Assembly: GCA_021413885.1 (NCBI GenBank)
Contig: JAIOPM010000037.1
Location: 95,059 to 159,058, forward strand
Reading direction: 5' to 3'
DNA: 64,000 nucleotides
From: Planctomycetota bacterium
GTDB taxonomy: Bacteria; Planctomycetota; UBA1135; GCA-002686595
Every line of letters begins with the position of its first letter. Positions within the stretch are counted from its first letter, which is position 1. This document shows positions 8,967 to 17,951 of the stretch, in pieces. The notes under the pieces are model-generated. The model had not been told where the DNA came from. It did not search any database and saw only the letters and a program-made list of their open reading frames with translations. Position numbers and translations under genes: made by a program.

Positions 8967-9279
8967 GGTGTTTGAACGGGTGCTTTTGGACTTGAGGGAC
9001 ACCGGCCGCCGCGAGTAGGCGACCCTAGTCATCCCCTTGGATTGGCGGACGAGGAACGTACGAGCACAGGCCTCGCGCAAAGCTCAGGATGACCTCGCGC
9101 AGCCGGTTCCACTCTACTCGACGCGGTCGATCTCGTTGCGCTCCAGCTAGAAATCCTGGCTGACTCGGAATTCCTCACGAAGCTCTTGCCGGGCATCGAG
9201 GGCGTGAATCGACGCGCTGTTCATCCGGCCTTTCGAACATGAAAGGACCGACACCGGCCGCCGTCCCGGCGAAAGCCGT
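8967..9279. other. Intergenic region between VCBS gene and heptosyltransferase-like gene
   Basis: This 313-base stretch should hold the minus-strand promoter of the VCBS protein gene and the 3' end of the upstream gene's transcript. I see no convincing coding region, RNA gene or strong promoter box. A weak 6-bp stem (9229-9234 with 9241-9246) lies 34 bases past the stop at 9280 and could help end transcription, but it has no T-run. Confidence 0.4.
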
Positions 9280-10329
9280 CTACGCGCGCTTCGGGAGCTG
9301 CCGCAGCACCGCCGCCGCGATCCGTTCGGGGGTGATCGAGCTCACGTCCGCGTCGGGCTTGTAGGAACAATAGTCCGGCGCGGTGCTGACCACCTTCTCG
9401 CCGAGGCCGTAGAGCTCGATCTCCGCCGCCGACGTCGGTGCGAAGAAAACGACGGTGCGGACCTCGCGCGCGAGCGCGACGTGCAGGGCGAGCGAGTCGC
9501 TGGTCACCAACAGGTCGCACTTCGACACCAGGGCCGCGAACTCGAGCAACCCGTTGTCGCAGCCCCCATCGACCAGGCTGACCGACTGACCGAGAGCCTC
9601 GACGATCGCGCGATTGCGTTCGACTTCACCCGGCCCGCCGAGCAGGAGGAACGTGACCTTGCCCGACAACTCGCGATCGAGACGCCGCGCGAGCTCCGCC
9701 GTCTTCTCGACCGTCAACGTCTTCGAATGCCAACGTCCGCCGGCACCGGTGTTGAGCCCGATCACCGTGCCGCGCGCGAGCAACTTGGTGCGCGCCGCGA
9801 AGCCGTCGCCGAATCGCCGCGCGGCCTCGTCGATCTCGAGCGTCGGCTTGCCGATGCCGATGCCGAGCATCTCCGCGAAGATCGCCGGATGGCTCTTCCG
9901 GTTCTCGACCTTCAAGCGATCCGCGCGCGTCTTGCCGTGCACGGAGAGCAAACCCATGTCGAACCACGGCCCGACGTCCGCGGTGTACGCGCGGCGCCCG
10001 TAACCGTCGAGGAACGCACCCGAGAGGCGTTTCGCCGTCAACGCGGACGCGAGGCGGCACAGCGGCTCCTCGTCGTCGAACGAGAGCAAACGATCCCACG
10101 TCGTCAGCTTCAGACGTTCGAGCGTGCGCTCGACTTCCTCGGGCGACTTCGTGTCGAGCGCGATGACTTCCGCGACGCGCCGGTTCAAGCGCAAGAGGTC
10201 GACCGCGCTCGGCGCGGTCAACCACGTGACGCGGCAATCGGCGTAGCGCTCGCAGAGTCCCGGCAGGATCGCCGTGGTGCGCAACACGTCGCCGAGGGCA
10301 CCGGTCTTGACGATCAGGATCGAGGTCAC
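9280..10329 (-). CDS. Heptosyltransferase-like family 9 glycosyltransferase
   Basis: 349 residues from the GTG at 10329, the start that begins the family's N-terminal strand (TSILIVKTGALGDVLRTTAI). The GALGD loop, the central GLNTGAGGRWHSKTL segment of the second Rossmann half and the C-terminal TSDSLALHVALA loop match the ADP-heptose:LPS heptosyltransferase family (GT9), which adds heptose to lipopolysaccharide core. The length fits the family. It lies 95 bases downstream of the AOR-like gene on the same strand with no clear link. The acceptor may be a core oligosaccharide or another glycan. Confidence 0.87.
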   Translation of the reverse strand: MTSILIVKTGALGDVLRTTAILPGLCERYADCRVTWLTAPSAVDLLRLNRRVAEVIALDTKSPEEVERTLERLKLTTWDRLLSFDDEEPLCRLASALTAKRLSGAFLDGYGRRAYTADVGPWFDMGLLSVHGKTRADRLKVENRKSHPAIFAEMLGIGIGKPTLEIDEAARRFGDGFAARTKLLARGTVIGLNTGAGGRWHSKTLTVEKTAELARRLDRELSGKVTFLLLGGPGEVERNRAIVEALGQSVSLVDGGCDNGLLEFAALVSKCDLLVTSDSLALHVALAREVRTVVFFAPTSAAEIELYGLGEKVVSTAPDYCSYKPDADVSSITPERIAAAVLRQLPKRA

Positions 10330-10424
10330 GTCGCGTGGGCTTCGTTCGGTGGAGGCGTCGTCAGGATAGCGCGGGGTCGCGGCGAAACCCTTTTCGGGTC
10401 GCGAAGCCGCGCGCCTCAAGCCGG

Positions 10425-12536
10425 CTATCCGCCGCTGATCGCGAGCACGAGATCGAGCCGATCGCCGGCGCGCACTTCGCTGTTCGGTTCGAGCCTGCGG
10501 CCGTCGCGGTAGACCGCGGGCACCGGTTCGGCGCCGACACAGAGCTCGGGACCGTCCGGCCGCGACGCTTGGAGGATCCCGAGCACGGCGAGGACGTCGC
10601 TCGGCAGGTCGAGTTCGACCTCGCACTCCGTTCCATAGCTCGCGGCGAGCCTGCCGCCCGAGCGGACGTGAACCCGGCCGAGACGCGTGGCGCGGGCCGT
10701 GCGCGCGACGGCGATCGGCTCGCTCTCACGGCTCCAGCGCTCGGCGCGGACGAACGCGGGCTCGCCGCCGAACGGAGGCGACGAAACACGTCCGCGCAGC
10801 TCACGGTATTCGTCGAGCATCCCGGGCAGCTCGAGTCGCTCGCGCGCCCACGCCGGACGATCGACGTCGACGTCGGCGCCCCAACGAGTTTCGAGCGCGC
10901 GCACGAGCGCGAGCATCCGATCGCCGCCGTCGAGCAACGCCCAACCCGGCGACGACGTTTGATGCTCGAGCCACGCACGCGGCGCGATCGTCGTCGCGAG
11001 TTCGTCGAGCGTCGCCGTTCCGTCGAGCAGCAGCGCGCCGGCCGAGAACGCGCAGAAACCGGTCGCGTCGAGGGCCGCGGCGAGGTTCTCGTGCCACCAC
11101 ACGAGGCGCCCTTTGCCGACGCTCGAGTCCGGATCTTCGGCGCCCGGCGGAAGCGCGAGCGGAGCGACGAGCTCGAGCAAACGTCGCCGCGCACCCGCGT
11201 CGCCCGCGAGGAACGAGAACGTGCGCATCGGATCCGGGCCGCGCGCCGACACGCATTGGCCGAGCAACGAAGCGAGGCTGCGTTCGCGGCGCACAGCTTG
11301 GCCGCGCGCCGTCGTCGCGACGAGGCCGAGCTCGCGCGCGAACGCCGCCGCGCCGCGTGCGAGCCGACTCCCAAGTCCGCGCGAGGCGACGACGTCCTCG
11401 ACGCAGCCGAGCAACGCGTCGCGCGCGCCGAACGCCGGTGCTTCGTCGAGCCGTCCGAGTTCGCGCGCCTGCGCCGCGAGCGCGAGCGCCGCGCCGAGTT
11501 CCTTCGCGTCGACGCCGATCCGATCGCACGCGGCGAGCAACGCGAGCGCATCCTCGCCGCGCTCGAGCCCGAGCTGGAAGCCGAGCGCGTGGCCGCCCGA
11601 GAACCGCGCGCCGCGCCGTTCGCCGAACGCGCCTTCGAGCACGACGCCGCACGGCGTCGGGCAACCGCGACAACCGTGGGCCGCGCGCGACGCGGCTTCG
11701 ATCGAGCTCGTGAAGCGCCGAGCTTCCTCGCGCGTCACCGGCGAGCTCCCGCCGCGCGCGAAGAGTTCGCCGCGCGCCGCGAGCGACTCCGCGAGCTCGA
11801 ACGTGCCGCCCTCCGCGCGCGCCGCGAGCCGAGGCGACGCGAGCAACAGCCGCACGAGCTCGAGGTCGGCGACGGTCTCGACCGCGGGTGCGGCGACGGC
11901 GATCGCCTTGAGTCCGCGCGCGCCGAGCACCGCGCCGAGGCCGCCGCGTCCGACGTAATGCGCGACGCTCGTCGCGCCCGCTCCCGACGAACACGCGGCG
12001 AGGTTCGCGATCGCTGCGCCGCGTTCGCCGGCGACGCCGATCGAGAGCGTGGCGCAGAGCCCGAGCCGCGCCTGCAACGCGGCGTGGACGGCGCGCGGCT
12101 CGAGCCCGGCGAGATCGCGGTGTTCCTCGACTCGCGCACCGTGCCCGTCGAGCACCAACACGTTCGCCCCCGCGCGACCGCCGAGCACGAACGCATCCGC
12201 GAGGCTCGCGAGCCGGCGCGCGAGGTCGCTGCCGACCTGGCCGTCGGCGACGAGCCCGGAGAGCGGCGAACGCGAGAGCACGGTCGCGCGCGACGCTGTC
12301 TGCAGCCCGCGCCGCACGCCTTCGCCGACCGCGAGGACGAACGGCACGTCCGCACCGTCGCGGCGCCACAGCTCGACCAACGCGAGCGCTTCGCCGCCGC
12401 CGCGGCCGAGCGCGTCGAGTTCCGGATCGGCGTCGACGAACTCGCGCCGGAACTCGCTCCACGGCCGCGGCTCGCCCGGCGCGAGCCGGTCGAGGTCGAG
12501 CTCGATCACCGTCGGTCGCGCGCGTTCGATCGCCAT
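10425..12536 (-). CDS. Aldehyde:ferredoxin oxidoreductase-like protein fused to a MoaD/ThiS-like domain
   Basis: 703 residues. The central region has the tungstopterin-enzyme hallmark GRGGLGAVLGARGLKAIAV (196 onward), the cluster motif CRGCPTPC (Cys 289, 292, 296) and the fourth cluster cysteine in TGFCAFS (Cys 495), so all four [4Fe-4S] ligands of the AOR family are present. The N-terminal pterin-binding part is divergent, lacking the usual GGRGLG start. Residues about 619-703 form a separate small beta-grasp-like domain ending in Gly-Gly (ISGG), as in MoaD and ThiS sulfur carriers. AOR enzymes oxidise aldehydes to acids using ferredoxin and a tungsten or molybdenum pterin. No cofactor gene or ferredoxin lies next to it. 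The start is the ATG at 12536, divergent from the M50 protease gene. Confidence 0.8.
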   Translation of the reverse strand: MAIERARPTVIELDLDRLAPGEPRPWSEFRREFVDADPELDALGRGGGEALALVELWRRDGADVPFVLAVGEGVRRGLQTASRATVLSRSPLSGLVADGQVGSDLARRLASLADAFVLGGRAGANVLVLDGHGARVEEHRDLAGLEPRAVHAALQARLGLCATLSIGVAGERGAAIANLAACSSGAGATSVAHYVGRGGLGAVLGARGLKAIAVAAPAVETVADLELVRLLLASPRLAARAEGGTFELAESLAARGELFARGGSSPVTREEARRFTSSIEAASRAAHGCRGCPTPCGVVLEGAFGERRGARFSGGHALGFQLGLERGEDALALLAACDRIGVDAKELGAALALAAQARELGRLDEAPAFGARDALLGCVEDVVASRGLGSRLARGAAAFARELGLVATTARGQAVRRERSLASLLGQCVSARGPDPMRTFSFLAGDAGARRRLLELVAPLALPPGAEDPDSSVGKGRLVWWHENLAAALDATGFCAFSAGALLLDGTATLDELATTIAPRAWLEHQTSSPGWALLDGGDRMLALVRALETRWGADVDVDRPAWARERLELPGMLDEYRELRGRVSSPPFGGEPAFVRAERWSRESEPIAVARTARATRLGRVHVRSGGRLAASYGTECEVELDLPSDVLAVLGILQASRPDGPELCVGAEPVPAVYRDGRRLEPNSEVRAGDRLDLVLAISGG

Positions 12537-12694
12537 GGGTTCAACCCGGGTGAGTGTAGGGCGTTACGCGCCGCGACACGTCGTACGCTGCGCGCGTCGC
12601 CAAGGAAGCGCTCGTCTCGACGTATCGGGATCGCGCGCGGCCCCTTGTGGACGCAGCCGGCCACCACCAAGATCTTCGCCCCAACGGCCCCAGA

Positions 12695-13687
12695 GTGTTC
12701 GGCTCCTTCCACATCGGTCGCTTGTTCGGCATCCAAGTGCGCGTGCACTGGATGTTCATCGCGATGGTCGTGCTGCTCGCGGCCGGCACGCCGGATCAAC
12801 CGTGGTACGTGACGGTGTTCGGCATCGCGCTGGCGTTCACGTGCGTGTTGCTGCACGAGCTCGGACACTCGCTGGTCGCGAAGCGTTTCGGCATCAAGGT
12901 CTACGACATCACGCTCTGGCCGCTCGGCGGCATGGCGCGGATGGATCACATCCCGGAGATCCCGAAGGTCGAGGCCGCGGTCGCGATCGCCGGCCCGGCG
13001 GTCAACTTCGTCCTCGCGACGGTGGCGGGACTGATCTTCGGCGCGAGCAGCCTGCTGACGTGGTTCGACTCCGGCTGGCGCGACTGGCTCGCGCGCAGCG
13101 ACTGGATCGTCACGTTCACCGGCCTCTTCGTCTTCTACAACCTCGCGCTCGGCGTCTTCAATCTCGTCCCGGCGTTCCCGATGGACGGCGGCCGCGTGTT
13201 GCGCGCGGTGCTCGGCGCGTTCCGCGACTGGGTGCGCGCGACCGAGATCGCGGTGACGGTCGGACGCGTCATCGCGTTCGCGATGTTCGCGTTCGGCGCC
13301 TACACGATGGTGGCGCACGGCTTCACCAGCTTCGCGGTCTCGTTGATGCTCGTCGCGCTGTTCATCGGTTGGGCGGGAGCCCGTGAACTCTGGGCGGTGC
13401 GCCTGCGCCACGGACAGTTCCCGTTCGGCAACTTCCGCGGACGCTTCGGCGGCGTGCAGTTCCAGTTCGGCGGCGCCGGCGCGCCGGCGGCGGAACCGAC
13501 GCGTCCCGCCGCGCCGCGGCCCGAGCCGTTGCCGAACGACCCGGGCGATCCGTCGACCGGCGCGCGGCGGCCGCTCGTCGAGTGGAAGGCCGACGGCTTC
13601 GGCAGCGGGCGCATCGACGACAGCGCGGTCGCGCGCCTCGAACGCTTCCGCGGTCGGATCACCGACCGCGACGAACCGGCCGAGTAG
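12695..13687 (+). CDS. Site-2 protease-type (M50) membrane zinc metalloprotease
   Basis: 330 residues from the GTG at 12695; a GTG at 12647 would add 16 residues but the family usually begins right at the GSFHIGRLFGI segment. The zinc site HELGH is at residues 54-58 and the third ligand in FNLVPAFPMDGGR near residue 164, both set in membrane helices as in the SpoIVFB/Rv-type group of M50 proteases. Such enzymes cut transmembrane proteins within the bilayer, often to release regulators. After the last helix there is a hydrophilic tail of about 100 residues rich in Arg, Gly, Pro and Ala, probably cytoplasmic and disordered. There is no CBS domain. The gene is divergent from the AOR-like gene. 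Confidence 0.88.
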   Translation: MFGSFHIGRLFGIQVRVHWMFIAMVVLLAAGTPDQPWYVTVFGIALAFTCVLLHELGHSLVAKRFGIKVYDITLWPLGGMARMDHIPEIPKVEAAVAIAGPAVNFVLATVAGLIFGASSLLTWFDSGWRDWLARSDWIVTFTGLFVFYNLALGVFNLVPAFPMDGGRVLRAVLGAFRDWVRATEIAVTVGRVIAFAMFAFGAYTMVAHGFTSFAVSLMLVALFIGWAGARELWAVRLRHGQFPFGNFRGRFGGVQFQFGGAGAPAAEPTRPAAPRPEPLPNDPGDPSTGARRPLVEWKADGFGSGRIDDSAVARLERFRGRITDRDEPAE

Positions 13688-13737
13688 CTCTCCGCGCGTC
13701 TGGACTCGCCGTCGCTTTGTAGGTCGAATGGCGACCG

Positions 13738-14670
13738 ATGGAGAGCGGTTCGATCCGACCGGAAGCGTGGAGTCGGCGCGAGTTCACGGGCTGGGTGACC
13801 TGCGCGGCGGCGCTGGCGGCGTTCGCGCCTCGCGCGGCAGCGCGTGAAGCAGCGGAGCCGCCGTTCCGGATCTCGCTCGCGGAGTGGTCGCTGAACCGCG
13901 CGCTCTTCGGCGGCACGCTCACGAACCTCGACTTCCCGCGCGTCGCCGCCGAGGAGTACGACATCCACGCGGTCGAGTACGTCAACACCTTCTTCAAGGA
14001 CAAGGCGACCGACTTCGCGTACTTGCGCGAGCTCGAGAAGCGCTGCAAGGACCACGGCGTCGAGAGCCGCTTGATCATGATCGACGCCGAGGGCTCGCTC
14101 GGCGATGCGGACGCGAGTTCGCGCGCTCAGGCGATCGAGAACCACCTGCGTTGGATCGCGGCGGCGTCGTTCCTCGGCTGCATGGCGATCCGTGTCAACG
14201 CGTACGGCGAAGGCGCGCCCGACGAAGTGGCGAAGCGCGTCGCCGATTCGCTCCACCATCTCGCGACCTACGCCGACGCGTACAAGCTCGACGTGATCGT
14301 CGAGAACCACGGCGGCACGTCGTCGGACGGAGCGTGGCTCGCGGGCGTGATGAAGCTCGCCGCCCATCCGCGCGTCGGCACGTTGCCCGACTTCGGCAAC
14401 TTCCATCTCGCCGAGGGCCGCGACTACGACCGCTACAAAGGCGTCGGCGAAATGATGCCGTTCGCGCGCGCGGTCAGCGCCAAGTCGTACGACTTCGACG
14501 AGAAGGGCGAAGAGACGGCGATCGACTATCACCGCATGCTGAAGATCGTCCTCGACGGCGGCTACCGGAGTTTCCTCGGGCTCGAGTACGAGGGCTCGCG
14601 GCTCTCGGAGCACGACGGCATCCTCGCGACGAAGAAGCTCGTCCTGCGCGTGCGCGAGGAACTCGCTTGA
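13738..14670 (+). CDS. Tat-exported sugar phosphate isomerase/epimerase-like TIM-barrel protein
   Basis: 310 residues. The N terminus has a twin-arginine motif (SRREFTG, residues 12-18) followed by a hydrophobic stretch, so the protein is exported folded. The rest is an AP-endonuclease-2/xylose-isomerase-like TIM barrel: FRISLAEWSLNRALFGG, HAVEYVNTFF, VIVENHGG, GTLPDFGNF and LGLEYEG carry the acidic and histidine residues expected for a divalent metal site. Members isomerise or epimerise sugars or cyclitols; the actual substrate is not known. Its stop overlaps the TTG start of the large haem protein (TTGA), so the two are probably made together. Confidence 0.82.
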   Translation: MESGSIRPEAWSRREFTGWVTCAAALAAFAPRAAAREAAEPPFRISLAEWSLNRALFGGTLTNLDFPRVAAEEYDIHAVEYVNTFFKDKATDFAYLRELEKRCKDHGVESRLIMIDAEGSLGDADASSRAQAIENHLRWIAAASFLGCMAIRVNAYGEGAPDEVAKRVADSLHHLATYADAYKLDVIVENHGGTSSDGAWLAGVMKLAAHPRVGTLPDFGNFHLAEGRDYDRYKGVGEMMPFARAVSAKSYDFDEKGEETAIDYHRMLKIVLDGGYRSFLGLEYEGSRLSEHDGILATKKLVLRVREELA

Positions 14671-17600
14671 TCGGGCTCGTCGGTCTGGTACTCGCTCTCC
14701 CGCTGCAAGCTCCCGCGACTCCGTACGCTCCGCACGTCGAGGAAGCGACCGAGGAGACGCGCAAGTCGGTGGACCAACTCCACCTCGCCGACGGACTCGA
14801 AGCGACGCTGTGGGCGGCCGAGCCGCTGCTCGCGAACCCGGTCTGCCTCTACGTGACGAACCACGGCGACGTGTACGTCGCGGAGACGTTCCGCCACTAC
14901 GCGGGCGTCACCGACATGCGCGACCACATGGACTGGCTCGACGACGAGCTCGCCGCGCGCACGGTCGCCGATCGCGTCGAGATGTTCCGCAAGCACGCCG
15001 ACGACTTCTCGTGGTTCACCAAGGATTCGGACCGCGTGCGGTTGCTGCGCGACACCGATCACGACGGCAAGGCCGACGCCGCGACCGTCTTCGCCGACGA
15101 CTTCTTCGATCCGGCGTCGGGGATCGGCGCGGGTCTGCTCGAACGCCGCGGCGACGTCTACTTCACCGACATCCCGGATCTGTGGCTCTTGCGCGACGCC
15201 GACGGCGACGGACGAGCCGACGTCAAGAACCGGCTCTCGACCGGCTACGGCGTCCACGTCGCGTACCTCGGTCACGACCTCCACGGTCTGCGCGTCGGGC
15301 CTGACGGCAAGCTCTACTTCTCGTCCGGCGATCGCGGTCTGCGCGTCGAGACGCCGAACGGCGTGATCGATTCGAGTTCGACCGGCGCGGTGCTGCGCTG
15401 CAACTTGGACGGCAGCGGGCTCGAGCTCTACGCGACCGGCCTGCGCAATCCGCAAGAGCTCGCGTTCGACGAGTTCGGCAACCTCTTCACCGGCGACAAC
15501 AACTCCGACGGCGGCGATCAAGCGCGTTGGGTCTACGTCGTCGAGGGCGGCGACTCCGGTTGGCGCTTCCACTATCAACACCTCACCGAGCCGTGGCTGC
15601 GCGGTCCGTGGAACGACGAAGAGCTGTGGAAGCCTCACTTCGCCGGTCAGGCCGCCTACATCGTTCCGCCGATCGCGAACGTCGCGCACGGGCCGTCGGG
15701 GTTGACGTACTACCCGGGCACCGGACTCGACGACGCGTGGAAGAACCGCTTCTTCCTGGTCGACTTCGAAGGCGATCCGCGTTCGTCGGGCGTGCTGTCG
15801 TTCGGCGTCGAGCCGCGCGGCGCGGGCTTCGCGTTGAAGGGCGACGTGAAGGAGTCGGTGTGGAACGTCTGCGCGACCGACGTCGACTTCGGACCGGACG
15901 GCGCGCTCTACGTCACCGACTGGACGTTCGGTTGGCAGAAGACCGGCAAAGGTCGCATCTACCGCGTGCAGTCGAAGAACGCGGCGGCGTCGCCCGCGAT
16001 CGCGGAGACGCGCGAGCTGCTCGCCTCGGACTTCACCGCGAAGTCGCCGATCGAACTCGGCACGTTGCTCGCGCACGCCGATCAGCGCGTGCGGCTCGAA
16101 GCCGAGCTCGAACTCGCGTCCAGAGGCGAAGCGGGCCACGAGATCCTCGCCAGCGCCGTGAAGGGCACGGTGTCGCTGCTCGCGCGTCTGCACGCGATCT
16201 GGGGCCTCGGCATCGTCGCGCGCGGCGACGGTCGCGCCGCCGACGAAGTGCGCGCGCTGTTGACCGACGAGGACGCGGAAGTGCGCGCGCAAGCGGCGCG
16301 GGTGCTCGGCGACTTGCGCGACGGGAAGAGCACCCAACTCCTGACCGCGCTGCTCGCCGATCCGTCGACGCGCGTGCGTTCGTTCGCGGCGCTCGCTCTC
16401 GCGCGCCTCGGGGCGAGTTCGGCGGTCGAAGCCTTGTTCTCGCTCGTGCGCGAAACGGCGGAGAGCGATCCGTGGCTGCGTCACGCCGCGATCGAAGGTC
16501 TCGCGCGCTGCGCGGACGAAGTGCGGCTCGCGTCCGCGGTCGACGACGCGTCGGTCGACGCGCGTGTCGCGGCGGTCGTCGCGTTGCGGCGCAAGTCGAG
16601 CGCGACGGTCGCGCGCTTCCTCGGCGACACCGACGCGCGCGTCGTCACCGAAGCGGCCCGCGCGATCTACGATCTCGGGCTCGTCGGCGGACTCGACGAT
16701 CTCGCCGATCTGATCGCCAGCCCGCGAATCGAAGGCAACGCGCTGGTGCGCCGCGTGTTGCACGCCAACTATCGTCTCGGCGGCAGCGATCGGCCGAAAC
16801 GCCTCGCCGAGTTCGCGCTGCGCGACGGCGGATCGGAGAAGCTGCGCGTCGAAGCGCTCTCGCTGCTCGAACGTTGGCTCGAGCCCGAGGGCCGCGACCT
16901 GTTGACCGGCCAATGGCGTCCGCTCGAGAAGCGCGAGAGCGATCGCGCGCGCCTCGTCGATCTCGTTGCCTGGCTCGAGAAGCGCGGCATCGCGTCGAAG
17001 CCGGAAGCGCTGCGCATCGCGTGGACGAGGCTGGTCGAGCGCTATCGCGTCGAGAGTTCGTCCGACGTGCTCGCGCGTTGGGCGGCGGAAGCCGCGGTGC
17101 CCGCGTCGCTGCGCGCGGCGTCGTTGAAGGCGTTGGCAAGCCTCGGCGACGACAGCGCGCTCACCGTGTTGCGCGACGCGGTGCTCGACGGCGACGGCGA
17201 AGTTCGCTCGGCGGCGATCGCGGGACTGCAACGTCTCGCTCCCGGCGAAGCGCTGCCGATCCTGCGCACCGCGTTGGTCAGCACCGATCCGCGCGAGCTG
17301 CGCGTCGCGTTCGCCGGGCTCGCGAAGCTCGACGATCCCGCGGCGGAAGCGCTGCTCGCGGAGACTCTGACGAAGCTCGACCACGGCTTGGTCCCCGACG
17401 AAGTCGCGCTCGACCTCGCGCAATCCGCGGCGAAGAAAGGCGGCGCGCTCGCCGAACGCGTGAAGGCGCGCGACCAAGCGCGGCGCGACGTCGATCCGTC
17501 GCTCGCGCCGTTCCTCGACTCGTTGCACGGCGGCGATCCCGAACTCGGCCGCGCGCTCTACCGCGAGAAGACCGAACTCTCGTGCATCAAGTGCCACCGC

Positions 17601-17951
17601 ATCCAAGACGGCGGCGAGGGCGGCAACGTCGGACCGTTGCTCGGCGGACTCGGCAATCGCTCGACGCGGCTCGCGCTCCTCGAATCGGTCGTCGAGCCCA
17701 ACCGCAAGATCGCGCGCGGCTACGACGCGACGCAGTTCGTCACCACCGACGACCAGTTGCTCGAAGGACGGATCCTGTCGGAGACGCCGGATGCGATCCG
17801 CGTGCTCGACTCCGAAGGGCGGGATCACGAGCTCCATCCCTCCGACGTCGCGGTCCGTCGCCCCGCGCTCTCGGCGATGCCCGCCGGTCTCGCCGCGCAC
17901 CTGAGCCCGAACGAGATGCGCGACCTGATCGCGTACCTCGCCGGACTGTGA
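14667..17951 (+). CDS. Large secreted PVC-type haem-binding protein: dehydrogenase-like propeller, HEAT repeats, cytochrome c
   Basis: 1,094 residues from a TTG start at 14667 that overlaps the preceding stop and directly opens a signal peptide (LIGLVGLVLALPLQA). Residues about 30-440 resemble the membrane-bound glucose/sorbosone-dehydrogenase-like propeller of Planctomycetota (ADGLEATLWAAEPLL, GLRVGPDGKLYFSSGDRG, ATGLRNPQELAFDEFGN, DVDFGPDGALYVTDW). From about 455 to 900 there are helical HEAT-like repeats (AQAARVLGDLRDG, VRSFAALALARLG). The C-terminal domain has one haem c site CIKCH (Cys 973, Cys 976, His 977) with a later Met-containing segment (DLIAYLAG end). It likely oxidises a sugar-like substrate outside the cytoplasm and passes electrons to haem; this is inferred from the architecture. 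It is coupled to the TIM-barrel gene before it and the ComB gene after it. Confidence 0.85.
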   Translation: MIGLVGLVLALPLQAPATPYAPHVEEATEETRKSVDQLHLADGLEATLWAAEPLLANPVCLYVTNHGDVYVAETFRHYAGVTDMRDHMDWLDDELAARTVADRVEMFRKHADDFSWFTKDSDRVRLLRDTDHDGKADAATVFADDFFDPASGIGAGLLERRGDVYFTDIPDLWLLRDADGDGRADVKNRLSTGYGVHVAYLGHDLHGLRVGPDGKLYFSSGDRGLRVETPNGVIDSSSTGAVLRCNLDGSGLELYATGLRNPQELAFDEFGNLFTGDNNSDGGDQARWVYVVEGGDSGWRFHYQHLTEPWLRGPWNDEELWKPHFAGQAAYIVPPIANVAHGPSGLTYYPGTGLDDAWKNRFFLVDFEGDPRSSGVLSFGVEPRGAGFALKGDVKESVWNVCATDVDFGPDGALYVTDWTFGWQKTGKGRIYRVQSKNAAASPAIAETRELLASDFTAKSPIELGTLLAHADQRVRLEAELELASRGEAGHEILASAVKGTVSLLARLHAIWGLGIVARGDGRAADEVRALLTDEDAEVRAQAARVLGDLRDGKSTQLLTALLADPSTRVRSFAALALARLGASSAVEALFSLVRETAESDPWLRHAAIEGLARCADEVRLASAVDDASVDARVAAVVALRRKSSATVARFLGDTDARVVTEAARAIYDLGLVGGLDDLADLIASPRIEGNALVRRVLHANYRLGGSDRPKRLAEFALRDGGSEKLRVEALSLLERWLEPEGRDLLTGQWRPLEKRESDRARLVDLVAWLEKRGIASKPEALRIAWTRLVERYRVESSSDVLARWAAEAAVPASLRAASLKALASLGDDSALTVLRDAVLDGDGEVRSAAIAGLQRLAPGEALPILRTALVSTDPRELRVAFAGLAKLDDPAAEALLAETLTKLDHGLVPDEVALDLAQSAAKKGGALAERVKARDQARRDVDPSLAPFLDSLHGGDPELGRALYREKTELSCIKCHRIQDGGEGGNVGPLLGGLGNRSTRLALLESVVEPNRKIARGYDATQFVTTDDQLLEGRILSETPDAIRVLDSEGRDHELHPSDVAVRRPALSAMPAGLAAHLSPNEMRDLIAYLAGL

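Noticed and set aside
8967..9080. N-terminal extension of the VCBS protein to an upstream start
   Set aside because: The frame is open for 38 more codons, but the extension is charged and would bury the signal peptide that starts at the ATG at 8966.
14562..17900. Very long open frame on the minus strand opposite the large haem protein gene
   Set aside because: It mirrors the coding gene through GC-rich third positions, is extremely Arg/Glu-rich, has no recognisable motif, and the plus-strand protein has clear domains. Similar long shadows occur opposite most genes here.
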